DNA from: Mangifera indica
Lineage: Eukaryota; Streptophyta; Magnoliopsida; Sapindales; Anacardiaceae
Direction of reading: 5' to 3'
Length of the DNA stretch: 64,000 nucleotides
Assembly (NCBI RefSeq): GCF_011075055.1
Contig: NC_058145.1
Location: 6,729,228 to 6,793,227 of the forward strand
Positions 1-14,400 of this stretch are shown in pieces. The notes below the pieces were generated by a model. It saw nothing but the letters and a program-made list of their open reading frames with translations. It searched no databases and was not told the origin of the DNA. The position numbers and the translations under genes were made by a program. Position 1 is the first letter of the stretch; every line of letters starts with the position of its first letter.

Positions 1-744
1 TTATATTGATGATGGACATTGAAGCATTTGAGATACATGTGCAAAGATAGGAGAGACTTAGGGTCTCATTATATAAGTAATATCATATCAATAGCCTAAG
101 TTTAACTAGCATATGTGTATGAGTTGTATATAAGAATGCCATTTGGGATGTCATAGGTTTTCACGTGACAACTGGGATGTCAATGTACATCGTAGAGGAT
201 AATATTCAAGATAACACCTTATTACGTGAACAAAGGCACTAGGTGCCAAAATAATCCATATGAACATTTAGGATGCTAGAAAAACATCTATGGATCCTTA
301 AATAAGAATGATAGTATTGTTTCATGTATCATTGCTACTTATTGAGTATATCATCACTCATGTGTTTTGCTTAGTCATTTTGCAAGTATAGTCATGAAAC
401 AGCAGAGAGGCGACATGGAGACTAGTGGTTTAATTTGTCATAACACATAAGGGTAGGGGCAGATGTTCTTTTTCATAATTCAGTTGATTTATGGTTTATG
501 ATATTCATTACATGTATTTATGCATTCTAACTTGTTGGATATTCCTTTCATATTGGATTTTGTGGATTCAGGCTAGATTTTGGACTTTTATGCATGTTAT
601 CTAAACATTGTTATGAGTAATTAATTGGATAAATGATATCTTTTTCGGAATTGTGGAGTTGCATTTAATGATTGGTTTTGCATAAAATAAATTTTAATTG
701 GACACGTCTCTCATGGTGCATATTCCATATAGCGGTATACTTAT
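1..744. other. intergenic, no gene recognised
   Basis: AT-rich sequence with stop codons in all frames. I see no protein similarity, RNA gene or clear repeat. Recognisable Copia sequence begins only at about 745. Confidence 0.5.
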
Positions 745-2910
745 AGAAAGGGGTGTCATATTTGACCTAAAGGATATGGGTAAGTAGATTATTTATTAAG
801 AATTAAAATACAGAGGGATTATTGAAGGAAACCTTTGACTCTATCACAAGAGCATAATATTCAAAAGATTTTAAAGTGATTCAATATGGTAAACTGTAAA
901 CTCATTGATACTCTTATGTCAAATGACGACTTATTAACCCAAGAGATATGACCCAAAAATTAAGATAAAAATAGAGAAATGTTAATAGTTACTTATTCAA
1001 ATGTCATCAGATGTATTATACATGTTATGGTGCACGCATACCTAGACAATTATTTTTTGTTACAATGTTGGTTAGTCAATGTAAGTTAAATCCTGAAAAA
1101 AGCACTGAAAGGCTATCAAAAAGATATTGATTATCTAAAAGGCACTGTGGATTATCATTTATGTGATTAAAGATAGAATTTGTGTTTGATTGGTTATTGA
1201 GATGTTAATTAGGGAGGTAATTTAGACTAACATAAATCAAATTTCGGCTATGTTTTCTTACTCCAAAAAGGCTTATATTTTAGAGCAATAGGAAATAGAC
1301 ATGTATAGCTTTATCCACAATAGAGGCCAAGTATATATCATCTATTCAATGATTATGCAAGAAATTCTTTAGTTAAAAAGATTCTTTGTGAATTTAGGAA
1401 AACAAGACAATATTGTTGGAGCAATAGTTGTTTGTTGACATAATCAAGATGAGATAACTTTCATAAAAGATCCAATGTTTGTAGAATAACCAAACATATC
1501 GACACTAGATACAATGTTTTAAGAGACATCATTTCCAAGAAGGAAATGAACATATAATATAATTCTATGCATTATATGGTCATTGATCTTTTGACAAACC
1601 TGTTTCAAGAGATGTATATCTTGCACATGTTAAATCTCTTGATTGCTTAGATTATAATTTATAAGTTGTTAAGCTTATATATTGTACTAGTAACACAATG
1701 TCAATAACCATAAATTCAAGTTCATTTTGTTTTGAATTTGTATCCCAAAATTTTTGGGTTTTCATTGTATACGCATAATTTTTAACTCAACAAGATTATA
1801 ATGTCACACAAGTTAGAGATTGGTTCACTTACATAGACAATCATCTTTGGCACTGAAAAAATAAGCAAAAATAAGATATTATTCTTGAGAAAAGTGGCAT
1901 TGAGAGGGTATACCAATAGGAAACAAATTTCTTGAGAAAAAATTTATCAAACTTAAAATGTTACATTGATGATTGATTAAAATGAGGTTATGGATAGATA
2001 CATTTAAAATGACAGATTTGGATTTCCTACATTCAAAAAATTTGTGAATGTTATATGTGAATTCTTAATTTGAATAAATACCTACAAGTGTGAAGATGAT
2101 TAAGAACTCAAGTTAGGTGTTGAGTGTGGCGATTGAACTAAGATTTTTACAGTGTTGATATAATGACATTAATAGAGAATATACACTATAACACATGATT
2201 TATACTATGTGTGCATAAGTAAGATAACCAGTTAAAGAAGTAAGAGGATGAATCCTTGCTCCCTCATTATTTGAGACTTTATGAGGTTTATCTTATGTTG
2301 GTATCTTTAGATTTTTTGTTGTTATTCAATATTTACTCTTAATATTATTATCTTAGCTTGACACATATGGCTACACACGATTTGGTCTATGGAACATGAT
2401 TAGAAAAATAGCTAAGTTTAAATTAAAAATTTCAAGTAGAAGAGGAAGATTTATTTATATATGTGTCTATTGCTCGGTCGATCATGTCACTCATATAGAA
2501 GATTGAACTTGATCATAGATACATATGAAAATAACACAATAATAAATGAAAGATTAAATGGAGTTAATGTTATCGAGTAAATTTGGGGTACTACAACCCT
2601 AACGCTTTATTATATTTTATTTGGGTTAAAACGGCTATATTATTCCTAACAGATGCATAATATTTAACTCCCAAGTATATGTTGCTCGTAAGGTCTCATG
2701 ACACATTTGTAAGTATGATATGTATTGTTGTATGAGATTTCTATGGTTAAGTATTTGGTTCGGGTCTTTTGTGATGTAAAAGTGAAAGAATTAGGTCTGG
2801 GTCCATACATAATAGGTTGACCCAACCCAGTTTCATTAAATTGCCTAAGGCCAGTTACATGACAGTTAGGTGGCAATTCGACTATTATATATGTCCAAAA
2901 CTACGCCCAA
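745..2910 (+). mobile_element. decayed Copia 3' half, copy 1 (RT end, RNase H, probable LTR)
   Basis: Frameshifted and stop-riddled Ty1/copia remnant. In order it shows an RT stretch ending FDLKDMG, a YLKGTVDYHL-like stretch before RNase H, an STIEAKYISS-like motif, and the RNase H end KHIDTRYNVLRDII near 1490-1540. It continues into HVKSL (about 1627) and then non-coding sequence that is probably 3' LTR. The order matches the C-terminal third of a plant Copia polyprotein. No ORF above 60 codons survives. The same string of blocks recurs about 3.6 kb downstream (4410-6512) with many substitutions and small indels. The end near 2910 is where similarity to copy 2 stops; no target duplication was identified. 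Confidence 0.75.
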
Positions 2911-4255
2911 CAAGGAAGTAACACATTTTTACAAAAGAAAAATGTTCTTTGTCTCTCATAAGACAAAAGGATGCAATTCTAAAATGGTAATGAACAAATT
3001 GTGTCGTGGAAAATGACTCATGTCAATCCTCATAGTGCATTTGAACCATCTAGAAACCAAAATAAAAAATAGGTATGCTGAATTTATGTTTTCAAAATTT
3101 CATAGAATGGTATCTGACATGCTTAAATTGTCCAACATGCCCATTAAAATCTTATTTTAAACTAAGCCCATATAAGTATATCAAATATAGATAATTAATC
3201 ATCATTCTCAAAAGCATGGTTTATTGGTGTGACTCTTTAGATTCATTATGGCTTAGCCATGTTCCTTTTTTGGACTATCTGAAAATCCATCCAAAAACTT
3301 AATGATTATGGTAAACGTTTAGCAATGTGTCGTAGCCTTTAAACCATGATAAAGAAACACTCCATGAAACCTAATATCCCCAATTGTATGTTTCGTATAG
3401 GTAATACCTTTCTGTTGTCTAATCTAGATCACTTTCAAACTCATGGCATGTTAAAACCTTAATTTCGATTTTATACAAATTATCAATTGATATATTTGGA
3501 ACATGTCATCATGAATATCTTTCGTATAATTTTTATTATACTCTAGTGAGAGATTTTGGTTTCTAATATTTATTAATGTTTAGTTCAAAACTCAAATCCG
3601 GGTTAAATCAATAGATATTCAGAATCTTATACTTTTTGGGTCAACAGATTCCACTATGATCATCATTCATCTTTATACAAATAACACATGACCAATATGA
3701 CTTCTCATATGGAATATGGGTAACCCTATATTTATACACCATATGAATCATGTGCATCCGTATCAAATTCGACCATGATGTCTCAAGTCAAAAGATTACT
3801 TCATACATTAGTACAATCAAACAATAAGTCATTGACTACGATTTAGTGACCATATCACTTATCATTATTGATCATATTTGAAAAATAGTTTTCTAATTGT
3901 TAATTCATATTAATGCTCTAATAACATTACCATCATCATCATCATCACTAATGTCATCTCATGACATTCAATAAAGGCATTCAGTATGCTTACTATATGA
4001 TATTATTGTCCAACTTATATCACATTTGTAGGAAATAATTCGATAATTTAATTTATATATTAAGTCATTCAAACGGTTCACATACATACTTTATATTAAT
4101 ACTAATAAAGGAAATAGTTTATGCATATGATCAAAGAATTATTTGTTTTTATTAATAAATTATTACAAGTGTACGTATAAGATAAAATGCTCTAAAATTG
4201 ACAGCACGAATGGTTCATAGGACATACACTAACAAAAACAGTCATCCAAATTATG
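2911..4255. other. spacer between two Copia remnants
   Basis: AT-rich and without a credible ORF. It has a short run of ATC triplets near 3930-3950. Some of it may be further LTR-derived sequence, but I could not match it to anything else in the window. Confidence 0.4.
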
Positions 4256-4259
4256 GTAC

Positions 4260-6512
4260 TTGAAATTTATGTCTTATGACTTTAAAATGATTGATCAAGA
4301 CCACTATGTTTATATGAAAAAGTCTATCTTTATATGTAAATAATGTGTTAATACCTGAAAATAATTTGAAGTATGTGATGACTATTAAAGAATGGTTGTC
4401 TATTAATTTTGACATGAAGGATGTGAGTGTGATAGATTACATATTATGAATTAAAATTAAGAGAGATCGTTCAAAGAAACTTTTGACTCTGTCACAAGAG
4501 CATTAAATTCGAAAAGTTACAAAATGATTCAATATGATAAACTACAAACCTGTTGATACTCTTGTATCAAATGGTGAAATTGAGCTAAAAGATGTGTCCT
4601 AAAACTTGATATGAAAGACAAGAAATGTCAATAGTACCATGTTCAAATGTCATTGGATGTCTTATGTTTGTTATGATGTGTACACACCTAGATATTTGTT
4701 TTTGTTGTTAGGTTGGTTAGTCAATATCAAGATTAAAACCTTAAAAAAACATTGAAAGACTGTCAAGAGGAAATTGATATATCTAGAAGGCACTGTGGAT
4801 TATTATTTATGTTATCAAGGATTAGATTTACATTTGAGTTGTTATTTAGATGTAAGTTGGGAAGGTGATTTAGCCAATGCAAATCCATTTTTGGTTATGC
4901 ATCTTACTTTGATAGGGTGTCATCTCTTGAAATAATAAGAAATAGACATGCATAGCCTTATCTACAATGGAGGTTGAGTTTATAGTTTGTCCTGTGATTA
5001 TGTAAGAAACTATTTGGTTAAGAAGATTCATAATGAATTTGGTTACATTAGACGATATTGTTGGAGTAATGGTTGTCCACTGTTATAATCAAACTAAGAT
5101 AGCTTCTACAAAAGATCCAACTTTCATGGTAGAGCTAAACATATTAACACTAGATATAATTTTGTAACATACATTATTTCCAAAAAGGAAATAAGCATAC
5201 AATATATTTCTACATATCATATGGTCATTGATTCTTTGATCAAACTTGTTTGAAAAGATGTATATCTTACACATGTTAAATCTTTTGGATTGCATAAATT
5301 GTGGTTAATAAGTTGTTAAGCTTATATATTGTATTTATGACACAACATTGAAAACTATAAATTTAAGTTGATTTTGTTTTGAGCTTGTATCTTGAAATTC
5401 TTGGTGTTTCATTGTATACATATTGTTTTGTTTGACAACTCAATAAGATTATAATGTCACACAAGTTAGAGATTTGTTCACTTACACGAGCAATCGCCTA
5501 TAGTGTTGAGAGAGCATATAAATAGGAGATATATTTCTTGAGAAAAGAATTATTAGAGTCGAAATATTGCCTTGATAATTAATCAAGATTAGGTCATAGA
5601 TAGATACATTTGATAATGATTGGTTTAGATTCTCTACACTTAAATAACTTGTGAATGTCAAATATGAGTTCTTAATAAATACCTGCAAGTTTGAAGATAA
5701 TTAAGAACTCAAGTTAGACACTAAATGTAGTAACTGAACTAAGATCTATATAGTGTCAATAATTGACATTTATGAAGAATAAACACTATAACATGTGTTT
5801 CATATCACGTGTGCATAAGTAAGTTGACCAATAAAAGTAGTAAGTGAATGAATCTCTGTTTCCTCACTATATGAGACTTTATGAGGTTTACTTTATATTG
5901 ATACCTTTAGACTTTTTACTATCATTCGATATTTATTCTTAATATTTGCTATCTTAGTTTGACACCTATGACCATATATGATTTAGCCTATAAAACATGA
6001 CTAGAAAGGTCATTAAATTTAAATTAAGAATTTCAATTATAAGAGGAAGACTTATCTATTACGTGAATCTATTAGCCAGCTGATCTTATCACTTATATGC
6101 TAGAAATGACTTGATCATGGATACATAAAGAAATGACACAATTATTTTAAGGGATTAAAGAAAGTTGGTGTTATTGAGTAAGGTTAAGGTATAGTGAGAC
6201 TAACGATATATATTTTTATTTGAGTTAAAGTGACTATGTTATTCCTAACAGATACATAGTAATAAGCTTTTAAATGCAGGTTGCTTGCAAGGTCGCATGA
6301 TACATTTGTAAGTAAGAAATATAGTATTGTATAAGATTTATGTGTCTAAGTATTTGGTTCAGATCTCTCATTATGTGTGAGTGAGAGATATTGGATCTAG
6401 GTTTACCCATGACGAGTCAACTTGACCTAATTGCATTAATTGCAAATAAGCAGTTCGATGACAGTTAGCTTAATAGTTAGACTTATATATATAATGTTCA
6501 AAACTACATTCC
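4260..6512 (+). mobile_element. decayed Copia 3' half, copy 2 (RT, RNase H, probable LTR)
   Basis: Second remnant of the same Copia family as 745-2910, reaching further upstream. Around 4260-4440 it encodes an RT stretch reading YDFKMIDQDHYVYMKK, then SLYVNNVLI in the place of the usual YVDD motif, then WLSINFDMKD. RNase H-like sequence follows (YLEGTVDYYL, about 4780-4810; KHINTRYNFVTYIISKKE, about 5140-5190), then the same LTR-like tail as copy 1. All frames are broken. The copies share orientation and block order but differ at many sites, so they are old. Confidence 0.75.
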
Positions 6513-8420
<1,908 letters not shown>

Positions 8421-8424
8421 TTGG

Positions 8425-9070
8425 AATGTAAAGTTTAGTGCAACTATGAACTTTTTTGGCTTTTCTTCAAGTCCTTATCATTTCGCATTAATTGTTCACA
8501 AGACTGATCACAACCTTATATGTGGATGAGATCATCATTGCAGACTATTTATGAAGTATCACCGAGCTTAAATGCTTTATCTCTTAGCACTTAGAAATGA
8601 AAAATCTTAGTTCTCTTACTTGTTTTTGGGAGACTCAAGGTCTCTTCCACTTCTAATGGTTATTTTTTTTTCTAGTCCAAGTATACATCTAACTTGCCCT
8701 CTCAAGTTGGCATTATTGATGCCAAGGTTGCCTCTACTCCTCTCAAGCCGAAAACTTGTCATACTCCTATGGATGACACACCTCTTTTTGATTAAACATT
8801 ATATATAAATGGTTAGAAGTTTGACTTATCTCATTATCACAAAACTTGATGTTGCTTATGCTGTTCAAATTGTTAGCCAATACATGTTTGCTTCATGCTC
8901 AGTATAGTATATGGTTGTCTTACAATTTTCAATATTTCAAAGGTACCCTTTTAATAGGCATCTATTTTTCTACTCATTCGTCAACTGCTTGTTTGTTCTT
9001 TTGTTGATTGGATAAACAACCCTATTGATTATAAATCCATCACTTTCATATTTTTTTTTCCTTGATGACT
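8425..9070 (+). mobile_element. decayed Copia RT fragment of a different family
   Basis: Broken translation shows typical plant Copia RT order: W..KFSATM...FGFSSS (about 8428-8480), VDEIIIADYL-like near 8523, SKYTSNLPSQVGIIDAK (about 8670-8725), STPLKPK..HTPMDDTPLFD (about 8730-8795), then SLTYLIITKLDVAYAVQIVSQYM as two adjacent stretches near 8818-8890. The last part corresponds to the family motif SL.YL..TRPD..YAV..VSQ. Stops and frameshifts are frequent and neither LTR is recognisable, so this is an isolated pol fragment. It differs from the remnants at 0.7-6.5 kb in the part of pol kept and in sequence. Confidence 0.75.
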
Positions 9071-9301
9071 CATCTTATGAAAAAGTAAGAATCAATTTTG
9101 TTACAACTCGATCTAACAAAGAAATTGAATATCTTATATAAAATAGTTGGTACAACATACTATAAAGGGCATAATAAGGAAAAGAAGGGTCAAAGTCTCA
9201 TTTTATATAACATTCAAGGTATTATAACGAACATGCCCAAAAATCATTTAAAACTTATGATTTTAAAAATGATTAAGACACAACGGTGGCATTAAGAATA
9301 A

Positions 9302-10050
9302 GGCCAAATGACTATTTCCCATCCAAGTTTTAGTACTATCCTAAACCACACCCATGAGGTTTGAAAAACTCAAAATCTTACCTATCTAATAAAAATCTCA
9401 ATTAGAGTTAAGATTAAAACCATCTTTTAATAAAAAAACTAAAGTTTTATTATGTTTGCCCCACCTCAATTTGAAAATCTTACAAATCCCCCTACCTAAA
9501 GTTTAAAAAATCAAAATTTCCCCTCTAGGGTTTGTAAATCATCGTTGGACACGGTGCACTTCGTTGTCTCCGATGGCATCGACTCTCCTTTTTGGCTTAA
9601 CTCTTTTTGCTGATCACTTCTCAGCCACTGACGAAGGCTAATTCCTCTGATGAAGACGAAATCATCTTCGTCAGAGTGTCTTCATCTCGGACGAAGACGA
9701 TTTTGTCTTTGTTGAAGGAATTCGGTGGTTGGGAAGTGATCGTTAGAGAGAGTTAAACTAGGAGGGAGAGCCAACGCCACTAGAGACAACCATCTCCGAT
9801 GACATTTGCAAACACTAAGGGGAAAATTTTGATTTTTCAAATTTTAGGTGGGTGGAGAATTGTGAGTTTTGAAGCTAAGAGAGGTAAATGTAATAAAACT
9901 TTAGATTTTTAAAATTTTTATTAAACAACTATTTTAGCCCTAACAATAATTGAAATTTTTAATAAATGAGTGAGATTTTGAGTTTTTCAAATATCACTGG
10001 TGTGACTTTGGGATAACACTTAAATTTGGAGGTGAAATAGTCCTTTGGCC
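9302..10050. mobile_element. Mutator-like MITE, copy 1 (749 bp, 9-bp TSD)
   Basis: The ends are inverted repeats: the left end reads GGCCAAATGACTATTTCCCA and the right end, read inward, GGCCAAAGGACTATTTCACC. The 9-bp sequence TAAGAATAA directly flanks both ends (9293-9301 and 10051-10059). A 9-bp duplication is the hallmark of the Mutator superfamily. The inverted repeat continues well inward: matching TGAAAAACTCAAAATCT blocks lie near 9361 and 9978, so most of the element could fold back on itself. The middle has repeated and inverted GACGAAGAC / GTCTTCGTC motifs. It has no transposase ORF and is therefore non-autonomous. Confidence 0.88.
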
Positions 10051-10059
10051 TAAGAATAA

Positions 10060-10446
10060 CTTAACTGAATTAATAACAGATTAAATTGCCCATTTAAGCC
10101 ATGGCATTATAATCAATATCAATGCAAGAATTATGATAGAATGAGAATACAAACTCAAAATTTAATTTTTGTTGCATATATTCGGCAATTTGAAATATTT
10201 GTTAATATAATAATAAATTAAATTAAAATTTTTATGTTGATAAAATAAAAATAGCATTGTTCTAAAGTAATTGCTCTAAATATATATAAATCTCCAATAA
10301 ATTTATGTACATTCATTTTTTATACATAATTTATACATATAATTAATATATCATTATATGATTAAATAATTTTAATTTAAAAATAAAACAGTAATTAATT
10401 ATATAATAACACATTACTTGTATACAAAAAAAATATAACATTACCA
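10060..10446. other. AT-rich spacer between two MITEs
   Basis: Very AT-rich with no ORF or repeat recognised. Confidence 0.5.
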
Positions 10447-10455
10447 TTAAATAAA

Positions 10456-11251
10456 GGCCAAAGGACTATTTCCCACCCAAGGTATGCTTTTTTTCCAAAT
10501 TCTCCCTATTAACTTTGAAAATCCTATTTACCTACCCATGGCCATTAAAATTAACCAAGTTTATTAGTCATATCATTTTTCTCTGAAACCCTAAAAACTA
10601 ACAATTTTCCCCCAATCCAAGTTTTCAAAAACTGCATTTTTCTCCTAAGGTTTCCAACCTTCAGATCCAATTTTTTCGATGATGACCGACAATCCCTAAG
10701 CACCTACTCTCCCTCTTTGACGACCCCTCCTTCTGACCGTACATCTTTTGATATCGTATGACATCATCATCGACGAAGACAACACGTCCTTCGAGATGAA
10801 GACGACTCATCTTAATCTCTAATGAAGACAAATTGTCTTCGTCAGAGATCAAAACGGTTAGTCTTTGTCTCGATGAAGACAAGTCGTCTTTGTCGATGAC
10901 GACACCTAGGAGGGGAAGATGCCACACGATCAGAAAGAGGAGACGTCGAGGAGGAAGAGACGTCACCTAGAGATCATTGTTCGTTGTCGAAAAATTCAAT
11001 TCGAAAGTTTGGAAACCCTAGGGGGAAAATGTTGTTTTTGAAAATTTGGGTTAGGGAAAAATTGTTAGTTTTTAGGTTTTAGGGGAAAAAAAATTAAATT
11101 TAAGTTTATTTTTAATATTAGAGATAATATGATGATTTTACCCTTAAAACCATTTTTTAATAGCCCATGGGTAGGTAAATGGGATTTTCAAAGTTAGGGA
11201 GGGAATTCGGAGAAAGAAGCATACTTTGGGTGGGATATAGTCCTTTGGCCC
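10456..11251. mobile_element. Mutator-like MITE, copy 2 (about 796 bp, 9-bp TSD)
   Basis: Same family as 9302-10050. The left end is GGCCAAAGGACTATTTCCCA and the right end, read inward, GGCCAAAGGACTATATCCCA. TTAAATAAA flanks both sides (10447-10455 and 11252-11260), with one extra C at the right junction. Subterminal blocks (TTTGAAAATCC and its inverse, CCCATGG) and central GACGAAGAC / GTCTTCGTC motifs give a long fold-back. The 101-codon minus-strand frame at 10661-10966 lies across these palindromes and is not a gene. The element ends about 247 bp before the ATG of the downstream transporter, so it lies in that gene's proximal promoter. Confidence 0.88.
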
Positions 11252-11386
11252 TTAAATAAATCCACCAAATGAAAATGGGTAAATCCTTTAGTCAAATTAA
11301 TATTAAACAAAACCATTTTAAGGCAATTTTATTTATTCTCCACAGCCACAAACAGCCAAAATTCCACCGACACATCAGATCAGAAT

Positions 11387-11394
11387 TATAAAAC
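11387..11394 (+). promoter_or_regulatory. candidate TATA box of the transporter gene
   Basis: TATAAAAC lies about 104-111 bp before the start codon. With a usual 25-35 bp distance to transcription start, this gives a 5' leader of roughly 75 bases. It is the best-placed TATA-like motif between the MITE and the ATG. The region is AT-rich, so chance is possible. Confidence 0.4.
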
Positions 11395-11497
11395 AAATTA
11401 AAATAAAAACACCCACTTTTCATGGAAGATCCACTGATCAAATAAGAGCTTCTTCTCCAATAAATCTATTTTCAGTTTCTTCCAAATCTTCAAAACA

Positions 11498-14400
11498 ATG
11501 TCTTTTTCAGCGCCCAAAAAACATAATCTTTTCTTATTATCTCTTGTAATTCTCTGGTATTCTTCCAACATCGGTGTTCTTTTACTCAACAAGTACTTAC
11601 TCTCCAATTATGGCTTCAGGTTCCCAATCTTCCTTACAATGTGTCACATGTCAGCTTGTGCAATTCTCAGTTATTTCTCCATTGCTTTTCTCAAAATTGT
11701 TCCCCTACAACCCATTAAATCAAAATCTCAATTTCTCAAGATTGCAACTTTAAGTACCGTGTTTTGTGGGTCTGTTGTGGGTGGCAATATATCGCTTAGA
11801 TTTCTTCCTGTTTCGTTTAATCAAGCTGTGGGTGCTACGACACCCTTTTTCACTGCTTTGTTTGCTTATTTGATGACCCTTAAGAGGGAGGCGTGGGTTA
11901 CCTATGCTGCCCTTGTGCCTGTTGTTGCTGGTGTTGTCATTGCTAGTGGGGTATGTATATTTTGATTTATTTCTTTTGATTTCCAAAATTTGGTTCAGTG
12001 ATTGTTCTTGGAGTTTGATTTAGATGCGATTGGTTTGTGTTTTGATTTTATGATTGTTTTGTGCAATGGCTATGTGAATAGATCTGGGAATTTTGTTATG
12101 TGTTAGTTAATGATTATTGATGTTTCACATTATGATAATTATATGCAATAAACTCTGTTTATGCAGTGTGAATGACCTAAGAGCAAAAGTTTATTAGCAG
12201 GGGAGTTGAATGTTTCAACATTGAGTTTGCTTAAGAAAAAAAAAAAAATTGCAAAGTAGGTTAGCACTTGACGTGCCTTGTGGCACATATATGTCCGATT
12301 GTCACTTCCTTGGAGGAAGATGAGATATGTACTATATTTTAATAAAATTATTGTAGGAATGATCCTAGAGAGTTTGAATTATTCTTGTTACACAGATGGG
12401 TTGTGTAAAACTCTTGTGATTCTGGCTGAGGGCGGTTATGTTAGTATATGATGTGATTAAATTTTTACATTCAAGATATAAGGTATACAGAAACACTAAG
12501 ACACTGTAGTCATGTCTCTTGCAAGAAAAGTAACTCCTAGGATAAGATGACAATTGTCATGATAAATTCTAGTTCATTAATGGTAGTTTGTGGATGGGAA
12601 AAGACACGATAGCTATTATCTATAAATATCAAATGGGATAACCTTAAACTTTCATTCTAATTTTTACAAAACACTTGAGTACATCAGGAATGTATAAAAG
12701 GTTCTTGCATGTCACCAATAGTCTAAAGTGGTATCAAGGGTAAAGCAGGGTTATCAATGTGCAGTTTACCTATTCAAGTATTTCAACAACAAATTATCTC
12801 ATTTGATGTGAATTGTGTTAAATTTAATTTTTCATTGAGTGCCACAAGTGTTAAAATTTGGTGATTGAAATATGCAAAAACATAGAATTTCAGAAACTGT
12901 AATCATTTTCTAGCTAGAAAAACCAATCAGCATGTGCACCACTATTGCCAGAGAGGAAAAAGGCATGTCACTGTTCATACACAAGAATGTGAGATATGAA
13001 GAAAATTGATTATCATATCTTGACATGGTTATTAGGCTGGTGGTGACATGTAAGAATCAACAAAACTACGTTCATAATGTTTCCAATTATTTTGTGAGAA
13101 TTAGAATAAATGTTTGAGGGGTTTCTATGGTGTATTTATCGACTATAGATAATTACTGTGTCAACTTCCATTAATTAATGGGAAGTTACATGACAATTGT
13201 TGTCTTGTTGTTGGAGTTATTGTCTCTTATAGGAGACATGAATCTGTCTTATTGTGTGAGACTCTCAACTCATTATATGTGATCATGATCACTTCATATG
13301 CTAACAAGTTCTCTATCACTACAGATAGGATGAAGAATATAATTTCCTATTATGCAGGAAATGTGTGGTGAAGCTAAAAGGATCATAGGTGTAATACAAG
13401 TTGTCATAATTGAAAACAAGTTAGCTTACTGAGTTTTTAGAGAATTAATTTTCTATTGATATGTTGCCAAGATATCATCTGGTGTTACTGTGTTTTGTAA
13501 ACCTTATTCTGCAATTTCTTCCTCTTTATTGTTTTATAACTCTTTAACCTGTTTTCAATGGAATTATAGATATTGATTTCTTTTGTTGGGGGCAGGGTGA
13601 GCCAGGTTTTCATTTATATGGATTTATAATGTGCATTAGTGCAACTGCGGCAAGGGCCTTTAAGTCTGTTCTTCAGGGTATCCTGCTTTCTTCTGAAGGG
13701 TAAATGCTCTACAGCTTTTGTACATTAGCTATATTCAGCTCATTCTGTATATTTTGTAGATAAATGCCATTTAGAAAATCTGTTTCTTTTGGAAAGTAAG
13801 CCCAACTGCTTTGTCATCTAGAAATCAGAATTAATGGAGTCAACTGCTTTACACCATAGTTCATAGAGAAGAATGCAACTTTTACATTTCTTTTAAACGG
13901 GAAAAAATATATAAAAATATAGTGGAGGGTATCTTCTCAAAAACATGGTTGAGAGAAAGTCTATTCTTGAAATAAATTGTTGCATTCTTTGAAATGTTTT
14001 GTTAAATGAAGAAGTCATCTAATGTTTGTGGGTGCATGTATAAATTTCCACATTAACTTGAAGCAATACTATTTCTCTTATGCCTCTTTCATGCCTAGCT
14101 ATCAAATTCAGTCATAATTCTGCGGGTGCAAAGAATAATAATAAAATAAAAAATTATAAAGAATTGTCCACAATTGAGCACTTCCCAATCCTAAGTCCTC
14201 AAAGAGAAGTTCAACATGTATAACAGTGAACTCAAGTTCTCAAGTACTGTATATATGTTGCTTTAATTAAGTTCCTTTTAACATTCATTATACTGAATGT
14301 GTTTTTAGATATTGCATGCTGAAAAGCAACCCATCTTGAATCTTTCTAGTCACTTAATGATTTTATTAAAAAGTCTTTTAAGCTCCAAAAGGACGGTTTT

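Noticed and set aside
10661..10966. 101-codon minus-strand frame
   Set aside because: It lies within the MITE's palindromic centre, differs between MITE copies, and has no protein features.
12700..12780. TGGTATCAAGG in intron 1 as a retroelement primer site
   Set aside because: No LTR pair, polypurine tract or gag/pol sequence could be traced around it; one short motif in AT-rich sequence is not enough.
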